Origin: Janthinobacterium rivuli | GTDB lineage: Bacteria > Pseudomonadota > Gammaproteobacteria > Burkholderiales > Burkholderiaceae_D | Reading direction: 5' to 3' | Assembly: GCF_029690045.1 (NCBI RefSeq) | Contig: NZ_CP121464.1 | Coordinates: forward strand, 1,178,001 to 1,242,000 | Length of the DNA stretch: 64,000 nt | In this document: one piece after another, positions 35,884 to 44,404 of the stretch | Layout: every line of letters begins with the position of its first letter | Position numbering within the stretch: the stretch's first letter is position 1 | Notes under the pieces: model-generated | Database searches by the model: none | What the model was told of the DNA's origin: nothing | Seen by the model: the letters and a program-made list of their open reading frames with translations, nothing else | Position numbers and translations under genes: made by a program

Positions 35884-36561
35884 TTACACGATGCTGCGGC
35901 GTGCGGCGTCGACCAGCGGTGCGGCGCCCTGTTCGCCCAGCGTCTGCAACAAGTCCCCGAAGTCGTGCGCGCGGCCATGCGCCAGCTCGGCGGCGCTGAG
36001 GCCGATAATCTGCAGGAAGGCAAATTTTCCCGAGACCAATTGGTATTCTTCCGGGTAATGTTCGCTTGGCACCATGATGATGGCGCTCAGCGCGGACTGC
36101 TGGCCATCGATGGGGCCGCCAACCGACATGCGGTCCCAGGCGTCCAGCGGTTCCTGGTCGCCGAAGCGGCCAGCCGCCAGCAGCATCTGATACGCGGCGA
36201 ACCTGCGCACCAGCGCCAGCGCCCATGGCGACTGTTGCGGGCATTCCAGCAGCAGTTCGCGGCCCAATCCCGTCCACTCCTCATCCTCATCCGGTTCGTC
36301 GTCCCATGGATTGGACAAGCCCGACGACACGTAGGCCCAATGCGGCCGGGCGGGTGTTGGCGGGCATTCGAACACGCCGATATGCAGCCAGCGCGGATCG
36401 ACTTGCGTGCAGTTGAACAAATCTTCAAACAGGGACATGCTGAGCGGATAGATGCCCGGACCCAGATCCCCGAACAGGGTTTTGTAGAGTGTTTCTTCGC
36501 GCTGGGCCCAGGCTGTTTCCAGAAGGCTGCTTGCGGCGCCGTCATTGGCAAGGTTGGTCAT
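35884..36561 (-). CDS. SUFU (suppressor of fused) domain protein
   Basis: Product of 225 residues. The core IGVFECPPTPARPHWAYVSS, followed by SNPWDDE, LGRELLLECP and IIMVPSEHYPEEYQLVSGKF, matches the bacterial SUFU-domain family. Animal SUFU acts in Hedgehog signalling. Bacterial members are of unknown function and often occur as immunity-like proteins near toxin genes (family knowledge). No toxin gene is seen here. I placed the start at ATG 36561; the frame runs open into the transporter gene but homology begins after this. It is cytosolic. Confidence 0.8.
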   Translation of the reverse strand: MTNLANDGAASSLLETAWAQREETLYKTLFGDLGPGIYPLSMSLFEDLFNCTQVDPRWLHIGVFECPPTPARPHWAYVSSGLSNPWDDEPDEDEEWTGLGRELLLECPQQSPWALALVRRFAAYQMLLAAGRFGDQEPLDAWDRMSVGGPIDGQQSALSAIIMVPSEHYPEEYQLVSGKFAFLQIIGLSAAELAHGRAHDFGDLLQTLGEQGAAPLVDAARRSIV

Positions 36562-36647
36562 GTCGGTACACTGAAATGGATGAGTATTTGAGTATAAAAC
36601 ATGCAACTTTGTGACGGCGTACACTTGAACCGGCCGATGCGCCGGCC

Positions 36648-37991
36648 TCAGGCCGCTACCTTGGCGGGGGCCGCTTGCGGCCCGCCGCGCATGGCAAAGA
36701 CCATGACGGCCGAGACGATGGCGGGGATGGCGACGACGAGGAAAATCGTGCTGTTGGGCCAGTTCAGGCGGATCAGCTCGCCACCGAGCACGGGGCCGAT
36801 GATGGAGCCGATGCGCCCGATGCCCAGGCTCCAGCCGATGCCCGTCGAGCGCAGGGTGGTCGGATAGTAGCTGGCCGCCAGGGCGTTGACGGCAGGCTGG
36901 CCGCCCACCACGCAAAAACCGGCGATGAAGATCGTGATGAACAGGAAGGCCAGCGACACGTCAGGACGGCCGATCAGGGCAATGGCGACTGCGGCAACCA
37001 AAAAGCATGGCAGCAGGATGCGGCGGAAGCTGGAGCGGTCGATCAGCTGGCCCATGACGAGGGTGCCGATGGTGCCGCCCACTTGCAGGGCCGTGCCGGC
37101 CAGCACGGCGTTGGACGTCGACAAGCCCGCTTCCCTGGCGATCGTCGGCAACCAGTTCGACAGGAAATACAAGTTCAGCAAGTTCATGAAATTGATGACC
37201 CACAACAAAATCGTCATCTTGGCGCGGCCGCCCGTAAACAATTGCAGCACGGGCGCGCCCTTGTGTTCCTTCTCATGCACGACGTATTGCGTGTCGGCCG
37301 TGATGGTCACCGTCTGGTCGATGCGTTTCAGCCATTTGGCGACTTTATCGAGCTTGCGTTTCTTGAGCACCAGGAACTGCATCGATTCCGGCAGCAGGAA
37401 GAACATCAGCACGCCGATGACCAGGGGCACCACGCCGCCCACGTAAAACACGGATTGCCAGCCGAAGGCGGGAATCAGCGCGGCGGACAATAATCCGCCC
37501 AGCACGGCGCCCAAGGTGAAACCGCACGAGACCAGCATCATCAGGGTGACTTTCTTGCGCAGGGGGCTGTATTCGCCGGCCAGCGCCATGGCGTTCGGCA
37601 TCACGGCACCGAGGCCCAGACCCGTGATGAAACGGATCAGCTGCAATTGCTCGATATTCGTTGCCAGCGGCGTGACCAGCATGCACAGCGAAAAGAAGAT
37701 GGTCGAGCCGATCAGCACGGGACGGCGGCCGAACTTGTCGGCCGTGATGCTGAAGACGAGCGAGCCGACCAGCATGCCCAGCAGGCCCGCGCCAAACACG
37801 GGGCCCAGGTTGGCCTTGCTGACATGCCAGTCGGCAATGATGGCCGGTGCCACATAACCCATGGCCTGCACGTCGAAGCCATCCATGATGACGCACAGCC
37901 CGCACAGGATCAGCATGCCGATCTGGAAGGAGCCGATCTTGTTGTTATTGATGAGATCGGGAATATCGATCGTCTTGCCTGCCGTGGACAT
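36648..37991 (-). CDS. MFS aromatic-acid/H+ symporter
   Basis: Major facilitator of the aromatic acid:H+ symporter type (PcaK/BenK/MhpT-like), 447 residues, 12 helices with a central cytosolic loop. Family features are GFDVQAMGYVAPAI in helix 1, ITADKFGRRPVLIGS in the first loop, and the late block GIGWSLGIGRIGSIIGPVLGG. The exact substrate (4-hydroxybenzoate, phenylpropionate or similar) is unknown. No degradation genes lie nearby, so it is an orphan transporter. The 123 bases upstream hold no gene. Confidence 0.88.
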   Translation of the reverse strand: MSTAGKTIDIPDLINNNKIGSFQIGMLILCGLCVIMDGFDVQAMGYVAPAIIADWHVSKANLGPVFGAGLLGMLVGSLVFSITADKFGRRPVLIGSTIFFSLCMLVTPLATNIEQLQLIRFITGLGLGAVMPNAMALAGEYSPLRKKVTLMMLVSCGFTLGAVLGGLLSAALIPAFGWQSVFYVGGVVPLVIGVLMFFLLPESMQFLVLKKRKLDKVAKWLKRIDQTVTITADTQYVVHEKEHKGAPVLQLFTGGRAKMTILLWVINFMNLLNLYFLSNWLPTIAREAGLSTSNAVLAGTALQVGGTIGTLVMGQLIDRSSFRRILLPCFLVAAVAIALIGRPDVSLAFLFITIFIAGFCVVGGQPAVNALAASYYPTTLRSTGIGWSLGIGRIGSIIGPVLGGELIRLNWPNSTIFLVVAIPAIVSAVMVFAMRGGPQAAPAKVAA

Positions 37992-38114
37992 GGTGCCGCT
38001 CCTGTTTTTTATGGTGATCGCGCCCTTCCAGCGAGGGACAGGCGCGTGTTTGTCTCAGGCTTCATTACAATCGCTTTTGATTGATTATTCAAACGTTATT
38101 TTCGAATGGATTTA

Positions 38115-39029
38115 TCAGGTTTCCTTGTGAATCTTCGGGGAAGCCTGGATGGCCGCCAGGATCACGTCGAGCGCCGGGTGCATGATCTTGCGCTCGTTGG
38201 AAATGACGTAAAACTGCTCGCGCAGGGAAGAGGCGTCACCGACCAGCACGGCGCCGAATTGTTCCTCGATGTCGGCCGCCAGGCTGGCCGAGGCGAAGAA
38301 CAGGCCCAGGCCCTTGCGGCCGAAGGCGTTGAGCATGGCGTTGTCCTCGAATTCACCGACCACGTCGGGCCGCACGCCTTGCTGCACCATCCATTCGTCG
38401 ATGCGCCCGCGCAAGGCATTGTTGCGCGCGGGGAGCAGAAACGGCGCGCCGTGCAGGCTGTGCGGGAAATTCTCGCGGTATTGTTCCGCCAGCGCGGGAA
38501 TGCCGAACAGTTTCATGGCGCTCTCGCCCCACAGGTGGCTGGAGACGCGCAGGCTGGCGCCGGCTGGCACGGCCCGGTCTGTCAGCACCAGGTCCAGCTT
38601 GTGCAGGGCCAGGTCGGCCAGCAAGGATTCGAATTCATCTTCCAGGCAGACGAGCTTGACGGGCTTGTCCAGGCTGCGCGTGGCGTCGAGCATGCGGTAG
38701 GCCATCAGTTTCGGCAAGGAATCGGAAATGCCCACCGTCAGGCGCATCTTTTCCGCGTCGGTGTCGGCCAGCGCTTCCTGCATCTGTTCGCCCAGCAAAA
38801 AAATCTGGTCCGCATAACCGAGCGCCAGGCGGCCCGCTTCCGTCGGCACCAGACGCCGTCCCTGTGGCTGCAGCAGGGACTTGCCCAGTTCCTTTTCCAG
38901 CAGGGCCAGCTGGGTGCTGATGGTTTGCACGGCCAGTCCCAGCCGTTCGGCCGCGCGCGTCACGCCGCCTTCCTTGGCGACCACCCAAAAGAAGTACAAA
39001 TGGCGGTAATTAAAACCCGTGGTTTTCAT
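38115..39029 (-). CDS. NhaR-like LysR family regulator
   Basis: LysR-type regulator of 304 residues. The N-terminus FNYRHLYFFWVVAKEGGV, the helix-turn-helix AAERLGLAVQTISTQLALLE and an effector domain with LTVGISDSLPKLMAYRML closely follow NhaR, the sodium-responsive activator of nhaA. No nhaA is in the window. It is instead divergent from the DUF475/Ter cluster, with 117 bases between start codons and a palindrome in between. It may control that cluster or itself (inference). Confidence 0.85.
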   Translation of the reverse strand: MKTTGFNYRHLYFFWVVAKEGGVTRAAERLGLAVQTISTQLALLEKELGKSLLQPQGRRLVPTEAGRLALGYADQIFLLGEQMQEALADTDAEKMRLTVGISDSLPKLMAYRMLDATRSLDKPVKLVCLEDEFESLLADLALHKLDLVLTDRAVPAGASLRVSSHLWGESAMKLFGIPALAEQYRENFPHSLHGAPFLLPARNNALRGRIDEWMVQQGVRPDVVGEFEDNAMLNAFGRKGLGLFFASASLAADIEEQFGAVLVGDASSLREQFYVISNERKIMHPALDVILAAIQASPKIHKET

Positions 39030-39057
39030 CGCTGCATCCTCTATCTTCTGTTTTTAC

Positions 39058-39070
39058 GAAGTAATACTTC
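39058..39070. promoter_or_regulatory. candidate LysR operator between NhaR-like gene and the Ter cluster
   Basis: Perfect palindrome GAAGTA-A-TACTTC, 29 bases upstream of the NhaR-like ATG, in the divergent promoter region. A TATACT box at 39106-39111 could serve the DUF475 gene. LysR proteins usually bind an inverted repeat in such a place; assignment to this regulator is inference. Confidence 0.4.
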
Positions 39071-39146
39071 CATTATCTTCCATTTTTAAATGTGTCACAT
39101 GTCCTTATACTACCTTCCATTGAATTTGGATAACGGGGAACTATCG

Positions 39147-40220
39147 ATGAAACATTTCAGAGTGTCATTTCTAGTGACATTTATCTGCCTGGGCATTTCC
39201 GCCTGGTGGGGTTACACGCACGGTGGCGTGTCGACCATGCTTTCGGCATTGGGCATCGCGGTGATCCTGGGCGTGATGGAAGTCTCGCTGTCGTTCGACA
39301 ACGCGGTGGTCAATGCCTCGGTGCTGAAGAACTGGGACAAGTTCTGGCAGAACCTGTTCCTCGGCGTCGGCATCATCATCGCCGTCTTCGGCATGCGTCT
39401 GCTGTTCCCGCTGGTCATCGTGGCGCAAGCGGCGGACCTGGGCTTGATGGAAGTATGGAATCTGGCCCTGAGCAATCCGGAACAGTATTCGATGCACCTG
39501 ACGAACCACCACGCGGAAGTGGCGGCTTTTGGCGGCATCTTCCTGCTGCTGGTGTTCCTGAACTTCCTGCTGGACTCGGAAAAAGAAACGCACTGGCTGG
39601 GCCGTATTGAAGAAAAACTGGGCGCGCTGGGCAAGATATCCTCGATTTCCGTGATGATCGCGCTGGGCACCCTGATGGTCAGCCTGTCGATGATCGAAGA
39701 AGGCCAGAAACTGGTGGTGCTGACGGCCGGCCTGTGGGGTATTTTGACCTACGTGGGCGTCGATGTGATCAGCGGCTTGCTGGAAGGCGATAACGGCGAC
39801 GGCAACATGGGCGACATCATCAAGCGCGGCGGTATTGGCGGCTTCCTGTACCTGGAAGTGCTCGATGCTTCGTTCAGCTTTGACGGCGTGATCGGCGCGT
39901 TTGCCATCACCAAGGATGTCGTGATCATCATGCTGGGCCTGGCGATTGGCGCGATGTTCGTGCGGTCGATGACGGTGTTCCTGGTGCGCAAGGGTACGCT
40001 CGACGAGTTCGTTTATCTGGAGCACGGCGCGCACTATGCGATCGGTATCCTGGCCGTGATCATGTTGGTCAGCATGAAGTTCCACATTCCCGAGATCTTC
40101 ACGGGTCTGATCGGCGTGGCCTTCATTCTCGCCTCGCTGTGGTCGTCGATCCGCTACAAGCGCAGGATGGCCCTCGAAGAAGACAAGACGGAAGTGCTGG
40201 AAGCGGTCAAGGCAGTGTAA
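39147..40220 (+). CDS. DUF475/TerC-like membrane protein
   Basis: Polytopic inner-membrane protein of 357 residues, first gene of the tellurite-resistance-type cluster. It has VMEVSLSFDNAVVNASVLKN and LEVLDASFSFDGVIGAFAIT, the paired SFDN/SFDG motifs of the TerC/DUF475 superfamily, whose acidic residues are placed inside the membrane and linked to metal ion transport. The ATG at 39147 follows GGGGA; upstream in-frame ATGs lack a ribosome site. It is followed by TerD-type genes. Confidence 0.88.
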   Translation: MKHFRVSFLVTFICLGISAWWGYTHGGVSTMLSALGIAVILGVMEVSLSFDNAVVNASVLKNWDKFWQNLFLGVGIIIAVFGMRLLFPLVIVAQAADLGLMEVWNLALSNPEQYSMHLTNHHAEVAAFGGIFLLLVFLNFLLDSEKETHWLGRIEEKLGALGKISSISVMIALGTLMVSLSMIEEGQKLVVLTAGLWGILTYVGVDVISGLLEGDNGDGNMGDIIKRGGIGGFLYLEVLDASFSFDGVIGAFAITKDVVIIMLGLAIGAMFVRSMTVFLVRKGTLDEFVYLEHGAHYAIGILAVIMLVSMKFHIPEIFTGLIGVAFILASLWSSIRYKRRMALEEDKTEVLEAVKAV

Positions 40221-40228
40221 AGAATGCG

Positions 40229-40254
40229 CGACAAACGACTACACCCGTTTGTCG
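40229..40254 (+). promoter_or_regulatory. 9-base-pair stem-loop after the DUF475 gene
   Basis: CGACAAACG (40229-40237) and CGTTTGTCG (40246-40254) form a perfect stem with an 8-base loop. No T-run follows, so full termination is unlikely. It may act as an mRNA processing or stability element between the membrane gene and the abundant TerD protein gene. Confidence 0.6.
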
Positions 40255-40269
40255 GCAAGTTGTAGCAAG

Positions 40270-40308
40270 CGTCGCCGCCGGCCTGGGGAGTCAGGCCGGT
40301 GGAGGACG
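40270..40308 (+). promoter_or_regulatory. second stem-loop in the DUF475-TerD spacer
   Basis: CCGGCCTG (40278-40285) and CAGGCCGG (40292-40299) form a perfect 8-base-pair stem with a 6-base loop, extended by outer GCGTC/GACGC pairing. Two strong stems in a row in a 131-base spacer suggest a structured mRNA leader for terD. Confidence 0.55.
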
Positions 40309-40351
40309 CCAGGTGTTTGGTCATACACAACCCACATAGGAGAAATACATC

Positions 40352-40927
40352 ATGGCAATCAGTCTGCAAAAAGGCGGCAACGTCAACCTGAGCAAAGAAG
40401 CCCCTGGCATTTCGAAGATGATCATCGGCCTGGGCTGGGATGCCCGCGCCACCGATGGCGCCGCGTTCGACATCGACGGTTCGATCTTCATGCTGAAGGC
40501 CGACGGCAAGGTTCGCGCCGACGTCGACATGATTTTCTACAACAACCTGAAGTCGAGCGACGGCTCCGTCACCCACTCGGGCGACAACACCACGGGCGCC
40601 GGCGATGGCGATGATGAAACCGTCATCGTCGACCTGGCCACGGTGCCAGCCGAGATCGACAAGATCGCCGTCTGCGTGACGATTCACGATGCCGAAGCGC
40701 GCAAGCAAAACTTTGGTATGGTATCGAAGGCGTACGTGCGTTGCGTGAATGCCAACGGCAACACGGAAATCGCCCGCTTCGACCTGTCGGAAGACGGTTC
40801 GGCCGAAACGGCCATGGTCTTCGGTGAAATCTACCGCAATGGCGCCGATTGGAAATTCAAGGCCATCGGCCAGGGCTACAAGGGCGGTTTAGGTCCTTTG
40901 GCTGCCTCGTTCGGCGTCGGCGTATAA
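40352..40927 (+). CDS. terD: TerD family calcium-binding stress protein
   Basis: Product of 191 residues, a complete TerD domain: NLSKEAPGISKMIIGLGWDA at the start, the calcium-binding loop DNTTGAGDGDDE from Asp78, and IARFDLSEDGSAETAMVFGE with a YRNGADWKFKAIGQGY end. TerD proteins are cytosolic, bind calcium and function with TerC in resistance to tellurite, phage and other stresses. The ribosome site AGGAG is good. It may be made in larger amounts than its neighbours, given the hairpins on both sides. Confidence 0.94.
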   Translation: MAISLQKGGNVNLSKEAPGISKMIIGLGWDARATDGAAFDIDGSIFMLKADGKVRADVDMIFYNNLKSSDGSVTHSGDNTTGAGDGDDETVIVDLATVPAEIDKIAVCVTIHDAEARKQNFGMVSKAYVRCVNANGNTEIARFDLSEDGSAETAMVFGEIYRNGADWKFKAIGQGYKGGLGPLAASFGVGV

Positions 40928-40942
40928 GTTGTAAGCAGTCAA

Positions 40943-40965
40943 GGCGGTCCGCAGTGTGGACCGCC
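40943..40965 (+). promoter_or_regulatory. stem-loop between terD and the AIM24 gene
   Basis: GGCGGTCC (40943-40950) and GGACCGCC (40958-40965), an 8-base-pair perfect stem with a 7-base loop followed by C-rich sequence, not T. Another intercistronic hairpin of the Ter cluster. Confidence 0.6.
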
Positions 40966-40999
40966 CCCATCATTACCGAGTTGAGGAAGGAATCGTCAG

Positions 41000-41695
41000 A
41001 TGTCAGTTTTCACTATTACCGGGGACGTCGACCCGTTCCTGCATGTGTCGCTTGCCAAGGGCGAGAAGATTTATTGCGAATCCAATGCGATGGTGATGAT
41101 GGAAACCAATCTTGAGCTGAAAGGCAAGATGACGGGCGGCATAGGCGCTGCGCTGATGCGCACCTTTGCCAACGGGGAATCGTTCTTTCAGCAGCATATC
41201 GAGGCCATGCGGGGCGACGGCGATTGTTTGCTGTCGCCTACCTTGCCCGGCGCGATGCGGGTGCTCGAGGTGGGCGCCGAACAATACATGATCAGCGACG
41301 GCGCCTTTGTGGCGGCCAGTGCTGGCGTGGAATTGAAGGTGCGCACGCAGAGCCTTGGCAATGCGCTGTTTGCTCAGAGCGGTGGTTTTTTCATTACCGA
41401 GACGGCAGGCAGCGGCCAGTTGGCGGTGTCCGGTTTTGGCGCGATGTCGATACTGGAAGTGACGCCTGGCAAGGACGTGGTGATCGATAACTCGCACGTC
41501 GTATGCTGGGACAACCGCCTGCAATACGAAATTTCCATGACGACCGGCAGCAGCGGCGGCTTTCTGGGCAATTTGATCAATAGCCAGACCAGCGGAGAGG
41601 GCATGGTGCTGAAGTTTTCAGGCACGGGAAAAATCCTCGTGTGCTCGCGCAACCGCGCGGCCTTCCTCGCCTGGACCCAAAGCAAGCCGGCGTAA
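41000..41695 (+). CDS. AIM24/TIGR00266 family protein
   Basis: Product of 231 residues, all beta-rich, of the AIM24 family (TIGR00266). Glycine-rich segments such as LFAQSGGFFITETAGSGQLA and ISMTTGSSGGFLGNLINSQT are typical. No signal peptide. AIM24 proteins occur in bacterial Ter-type gene clusters and, in eukaryotes, in mitochondria, but their biochemical role is not settled. Here it sits between the two TerD genes, so it is part of that stress system. Confidence 0.85.
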   Translation: MSVFTITGDVDPFLHVSLAKGEKIYCESNAMVMMETNLELKGKMTGGIGAALMRTFANGESFFQQHIEAMRGDGDCLLSPTLPGAMRVLEVGAEQYMISDGAFVAASAGVELKVRTQSLGNALFAQSGGFFITETAGSGQLAVSGFGAMSILEVTPGKDVVIDNSHVVCWDNRLQYEISMTTGSSGGFLGNLINSQTSGEGMVLKFSGTGKILVCSRNRAAFLAWTQSKPA

Positions 41696-41728
41696 TCAAG
41701 CAGTAAACACTTAACAGGAGCTATGCGT

Positions 41729-42310
41729 ATGTCTGTCAATTTGAGCAAAGGCCAGAAGATTTCTCTGGACAAAGAAGCTGGTACCACCCTGACCCGTATC
41801 ACCATGGGCCTGGGCTGGGATGCGGCCAAGACCAAGGGTTTCCTCGGTTTCGGTTCGAAGACGGAAGCCGTCGACCTGGACGCGTCGTGCGTCATGTTCG
41901 ATGAAAACAAGGGAACGTCCGACATCGTCTGGTTCCGCCAGCTGAAAAGCAAGGACGGCAGCATTGTCCACACGGGCGATAACCGCACGGGCGCGGGCGA
42001 TGGCGACGACGAACAGATCAATGTCGATCTGTCGAAAGTGCCGGCGAACGTGAAAAGCCTCGTCTTCACCGTCAACAGCTTTACTGGCCAGAACTTCTCG
42101 CAGGTGGAAAACGCCTATTGCCGCATCTTGAATGCCAGCAATAACCAGGAAGTCGCGCGTTTCAACCTGTCTGTGCAAGGGACTCACACGGCACAGATCA
42201 TGGCCAAGCTGTACCGCCATAACGGCGAATGGAAGATGCACGCCATCGGAGAAAACGGCAACGGTCGCACCTTTGACGACCTGATGCCGCAAATCGCCGT
42301 GCATCTATAA
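41729..42310 (+). CDS. TerD family protein (TerZ-like)
   Basis: Second TerD-domain protein, 193 residues. It begins MSVNLSKGQKISLDKEAGTT and has the calcium loop DNRTGAGDGDDE from Asp84. Compared with the first copy it has an insertion, AKTKGFLGFGSKTEAVDLDA, and a different C-terminus, closer to TerZ/TerX-type members. I chose the ATG at 41729, eight bases after GGAG; the ATG six bases earlier is too close to the ribosome site. Two TerD types in one operon fit hetero-complex formation. Confidence 0.9.
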   Translation: MSVNLSKGQKISLDKEAGTTLTRITMGLGWDAAKTKGFLGFGSKTEAVDLDASCVMFDENKGTSDIVWFRQLKSKDGSIVHTGDNRTGAGDGDDEQINVDLSKVPANVKSLVFTVNSFTGQNFSQVENAYCRILNASNNQEVARFNLSVQGTHTAQIMAKLYRHNGEWKMHAIGENGNGRTFDDLMPQIAVHL

Positions 42311-42320
42311 GGAGCAGTAC

Positions 42321-42364
42321 GCAGCGGGCGGGGGACGGACCGGATACCGGCCCTTGTCCGCTGC
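42321..42364 (+). promoter_or_regulatory. nested stem-loop before the Pmp3-like gene
   Basis: Outer stem GCAGCGG (42321-42327) with CCGCTGC (42358-42364), and an inner CCGG-ATA-CCGG (42340-42350). It fills the 77-base spacer after the second TerD gene and is the fourth hairpin in the cluster. No T-run. Confidence 0.5.
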
Positions 42365-42387
42365 TCTATATTGAAGGAGAGTATGTC

Positions 42388-42609
42388 GTGATGCGATTGC
42401 TGATAGCCTTGCTACTTCCGTGTCTCACGTTTTTCATGCTGGGGCGCCCGCTGGCCGGTGCCGCCGCCTTGATCTTGCAGTGCACTGTGATCGGCTGGGC
42501 GCCGGCGGCCCTGTGGGCCCTGTACACGGTGAACCAGCATAAAACGGAGCAGGAACTGGAAGGTGCGTTAAGCCGCAGCTACATGCGCAGGCGCAGTCGG
42601 TTGATCTAG
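42388..42609 (+). CDS. Pmp3/YqaE-like small membrane protein
   Basis: Product of 73 residues with two membrane helices (LLIALLLPCLTFFMLGRP and ALILQCTVIGWAPAALWALY) and a basic tail ending RRRSRLI. The LLP...GW.PA.LWALY pattern resembles Pmp3/YqaE, small proteins linked to membrane potential and salt tolerance. The start may be GTG 42388 (7 bases from GGAGA) or the ATG right after it. Last gene of the Ter cluster, closed by a terminator. Confidence 0.75.
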   Translation: MMRLLIALLLPCLTFFMLGRPLAGAAALILQCTVIGWAPAALWALYTVNQHKTEQELEGALSRSYMRRRSRLI

Positions 42610-42640
42610 ATCAACCGGGCGCTTGGAATCCTTGCGCTAA

Positions 42641-42671
42641 AGCCTGCACGAGCGATCGTGCGGGCTTTTTT
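42641..42671 (+). terminator. intrinsic terminator of the Ter cluster
   Basis: Stem AGCCTGCACGA (42641-42651) with TCGTGCGGGCT (42656-42666), one T-G wobble, a tetraloop and then TTTTTT. It is placed between the Pmp3-like gene and the convergent patatin gene. Confidence 0.92.
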
Positions 42672-42679
42672 GTGGGCGC

Positions 42680-44332
42680 TCACTTCTTGCAGCGTATCGG
42701 CACGTTCACGGAATTGCCGTCCGAACTCAGGTTGCGGTACTGCAAATCTTCGCTTTCGATGGCAAAGCGGGGCACGGCGTGCACGTAGCGCTGCTTGCAG
42801 ACGGTATCGTCATTGATCAGCTGGCCCGCCAGCATGTAGTCGCACAGGGCGAAGCGCGATTCCTCGTCGTCGAGGATCAGCACGCGCGCGGCGCTGTACA
42901 GGGCCGATTGCAAGGCTTCCGGGCTGCAATTTTCCGGGCCCGTCAGCTTCAGATGGGTTTTCGTTTGCGTGGCCAGGCGTTGCAGCTTGACGAGGGCGGC
43001 CCGCTCTTCCTTGCGGGCACTGTCGACGTGTACGTCTTCGCTGGCCAGGCGCAGCGCCAGCGAGGCGATCTGGTCGATGGAAATATGCCAGGCAAAGCCT
43101 TCCAGCCGCGTGCGGATCTGGCCCGGCAAGGGATCGGCCGCATCGACTTCGCAGCGGTACAGGCCCAGGTGGGGGCGGCACAGCACGGGGATGGCAAAGG
43201 CCGAGGTGCGCTTGCCCTTGACGAATTTCTGGCTCAGGTCGCCAAAGTTTTCATGCGTGATGGTATCGAAGCGGGCCTGGCCAAAGCCCATCTTGACGAG
43301 GTTTTCCTTGCGCTGGCGCGAGAACAGGGCGTCGACGGCGTCGTAGATATTCTTGTTGAAGATGCGGTCCAGCGGCTGGCGCTCGTCCGACATCTTTTCA
43401 AAGACGGCGCTGGAATTGGGCGCGTTCGCGTCGATGGAAATGAGGATGAAGGGCTTGCTGTTCAGGCGTGGCGGCACGACGGCCATGTCGTTGCCGTACA
43501 GCTGCGTCAGGGCCACGTCCCACAGGGTTTCCACGCCCAGGTTGTCGGCCGCGCCGCCATCGAACAAATGCACGTACGACGGCGATTCGCGCGACTCGGA
43601 ACCGAGTTCCGGCACGAAACTGTTTTTCGGGCGGAAGCGCTCGAAGGTGACGGAATCGAAGACGCCGGGAAAGGCGGCCGAGGTGGCCACGGCCGTGGCC
43701 AGGCGGATATCCTGGATCGGTGAATGCAGGGTGCTGTAGAAATATTCATAGGAAAACACCACGCGCTTGCCGCCATCGGTGGCGTCCGTTGCGTTGGCCA
43801 GGAAGATGGGGCCGTCGTGCGGCAAGTCCTGGTAGGTTTTCTTGTCGTACAGCACATCGTCCAGCACGTCGGACAGGAACGAGGTGCGCGTCTTGTTCGT
43901 CAACAACATCGTCGTCAGGTTGGCCGGTTTCAAGATGGTCTGGCCAAAGAAATCCGTTTTCAGTTTGCTGCGTAGCAAGGGCCAGTCCGTCTGTTTGCCA
44001 TGCAGCGCATAGTAGCCGCCCGCGATGGCGCCGCCCGAGACGCCGGAAATGGCCGAGGCGCCGCTGACGAGGCCGAACTGCTCCAGCTGCTCCAGCGAGG
44101 CGGCCGAGAAATTGGCGGCGCGGCTGCCCCCGCCGGACAGGGCGATGCCGATGAAATGGTCGTTGGGCATCGGATTCTGGATGCGCGCCTTGGGCGCGTC
44201 GATGCGCAGGCGCGGGGTTTCCTGCACGGTAAACGTGCGGTTTTCGACGCCGCGGTTGGGGCGCAGGGCGAGTACCGTGCAGCCGCTCAGCAGCGCCACG
44301 AGGATACATGGGACGAACAAGCGTGGATTCAT
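42680..44332 (-). CDS. patatin-like phospholipase lipoprotein
   Basis: Predicted acyl hydrolase anchored in the envelope, 550 residues. Lipobox LLSGC after a short signal. Patatin motifs: oxyanion loop SGGGSRAANFS, nucleophile Ser99 in SGVSGGAIAGG (GxSxG) and the catalytic Asp258 in DGGAADNLG. All catalytic elements are present. About 200 residues beyond the patatin core are of unknown function. I chose the ATG at 44332, which gives the lipoprotein signal. Substrates are probably phospholipids. It converges on the Ter cluster. Confidence 0.88.
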   Translation of the reverse strand: MNPRLFVPCILVALLSGCTVLALRPNRGVENRTFTVQETPRLRIDAPKARIQNPMPNDHFIGIALSGGGSRAANFSAASLEQLEQFGLVSGASAISGVSGGAIAGGYYALHGKQTDWPLLRSKLKTDFFGQTILKPANLTTMLLTNKTRTSFLSDVLDDVLYDKKTYQDLPHDGPIFLANATDATDGGKRVVFSYEYFYSTLHSPIQDIRLATAVATSAAFPGVFDSVTFERFRPKNSFVPELGSESRESPSYVHLFDGGAADNLGVETLWDVALTQLYGNDMAVVPPRLNSKPFILISIDANAPNSSAVFEKMSDERQPLDRIFNKNIYDAVDALFSRQRKENLVKMGFGQARFDTITHENFGDLSQKFVKGKRTSAFAIPVLCRPHLGLYRCEVDAADPLPGQIRTRLEGFAWHISIDQIASLALRLASEDVHVDSARKEERAALVKLQRLATQTKTHLKLTGPENCSPEALQSALYSAARVLILDDEESRFALCDYMLAGQLINDDTVCKQRYVHAVPRFAIESEDLQYRNLSSDGNSVNVPIRCKK

Positions 44333-44404
44333 GCGTGATCTGTGCGTAGTCAGGGGTTGGGATACGGACGGAAACGTGTGCGATTCTAGCAAACTCGGCA
44401 ACAA

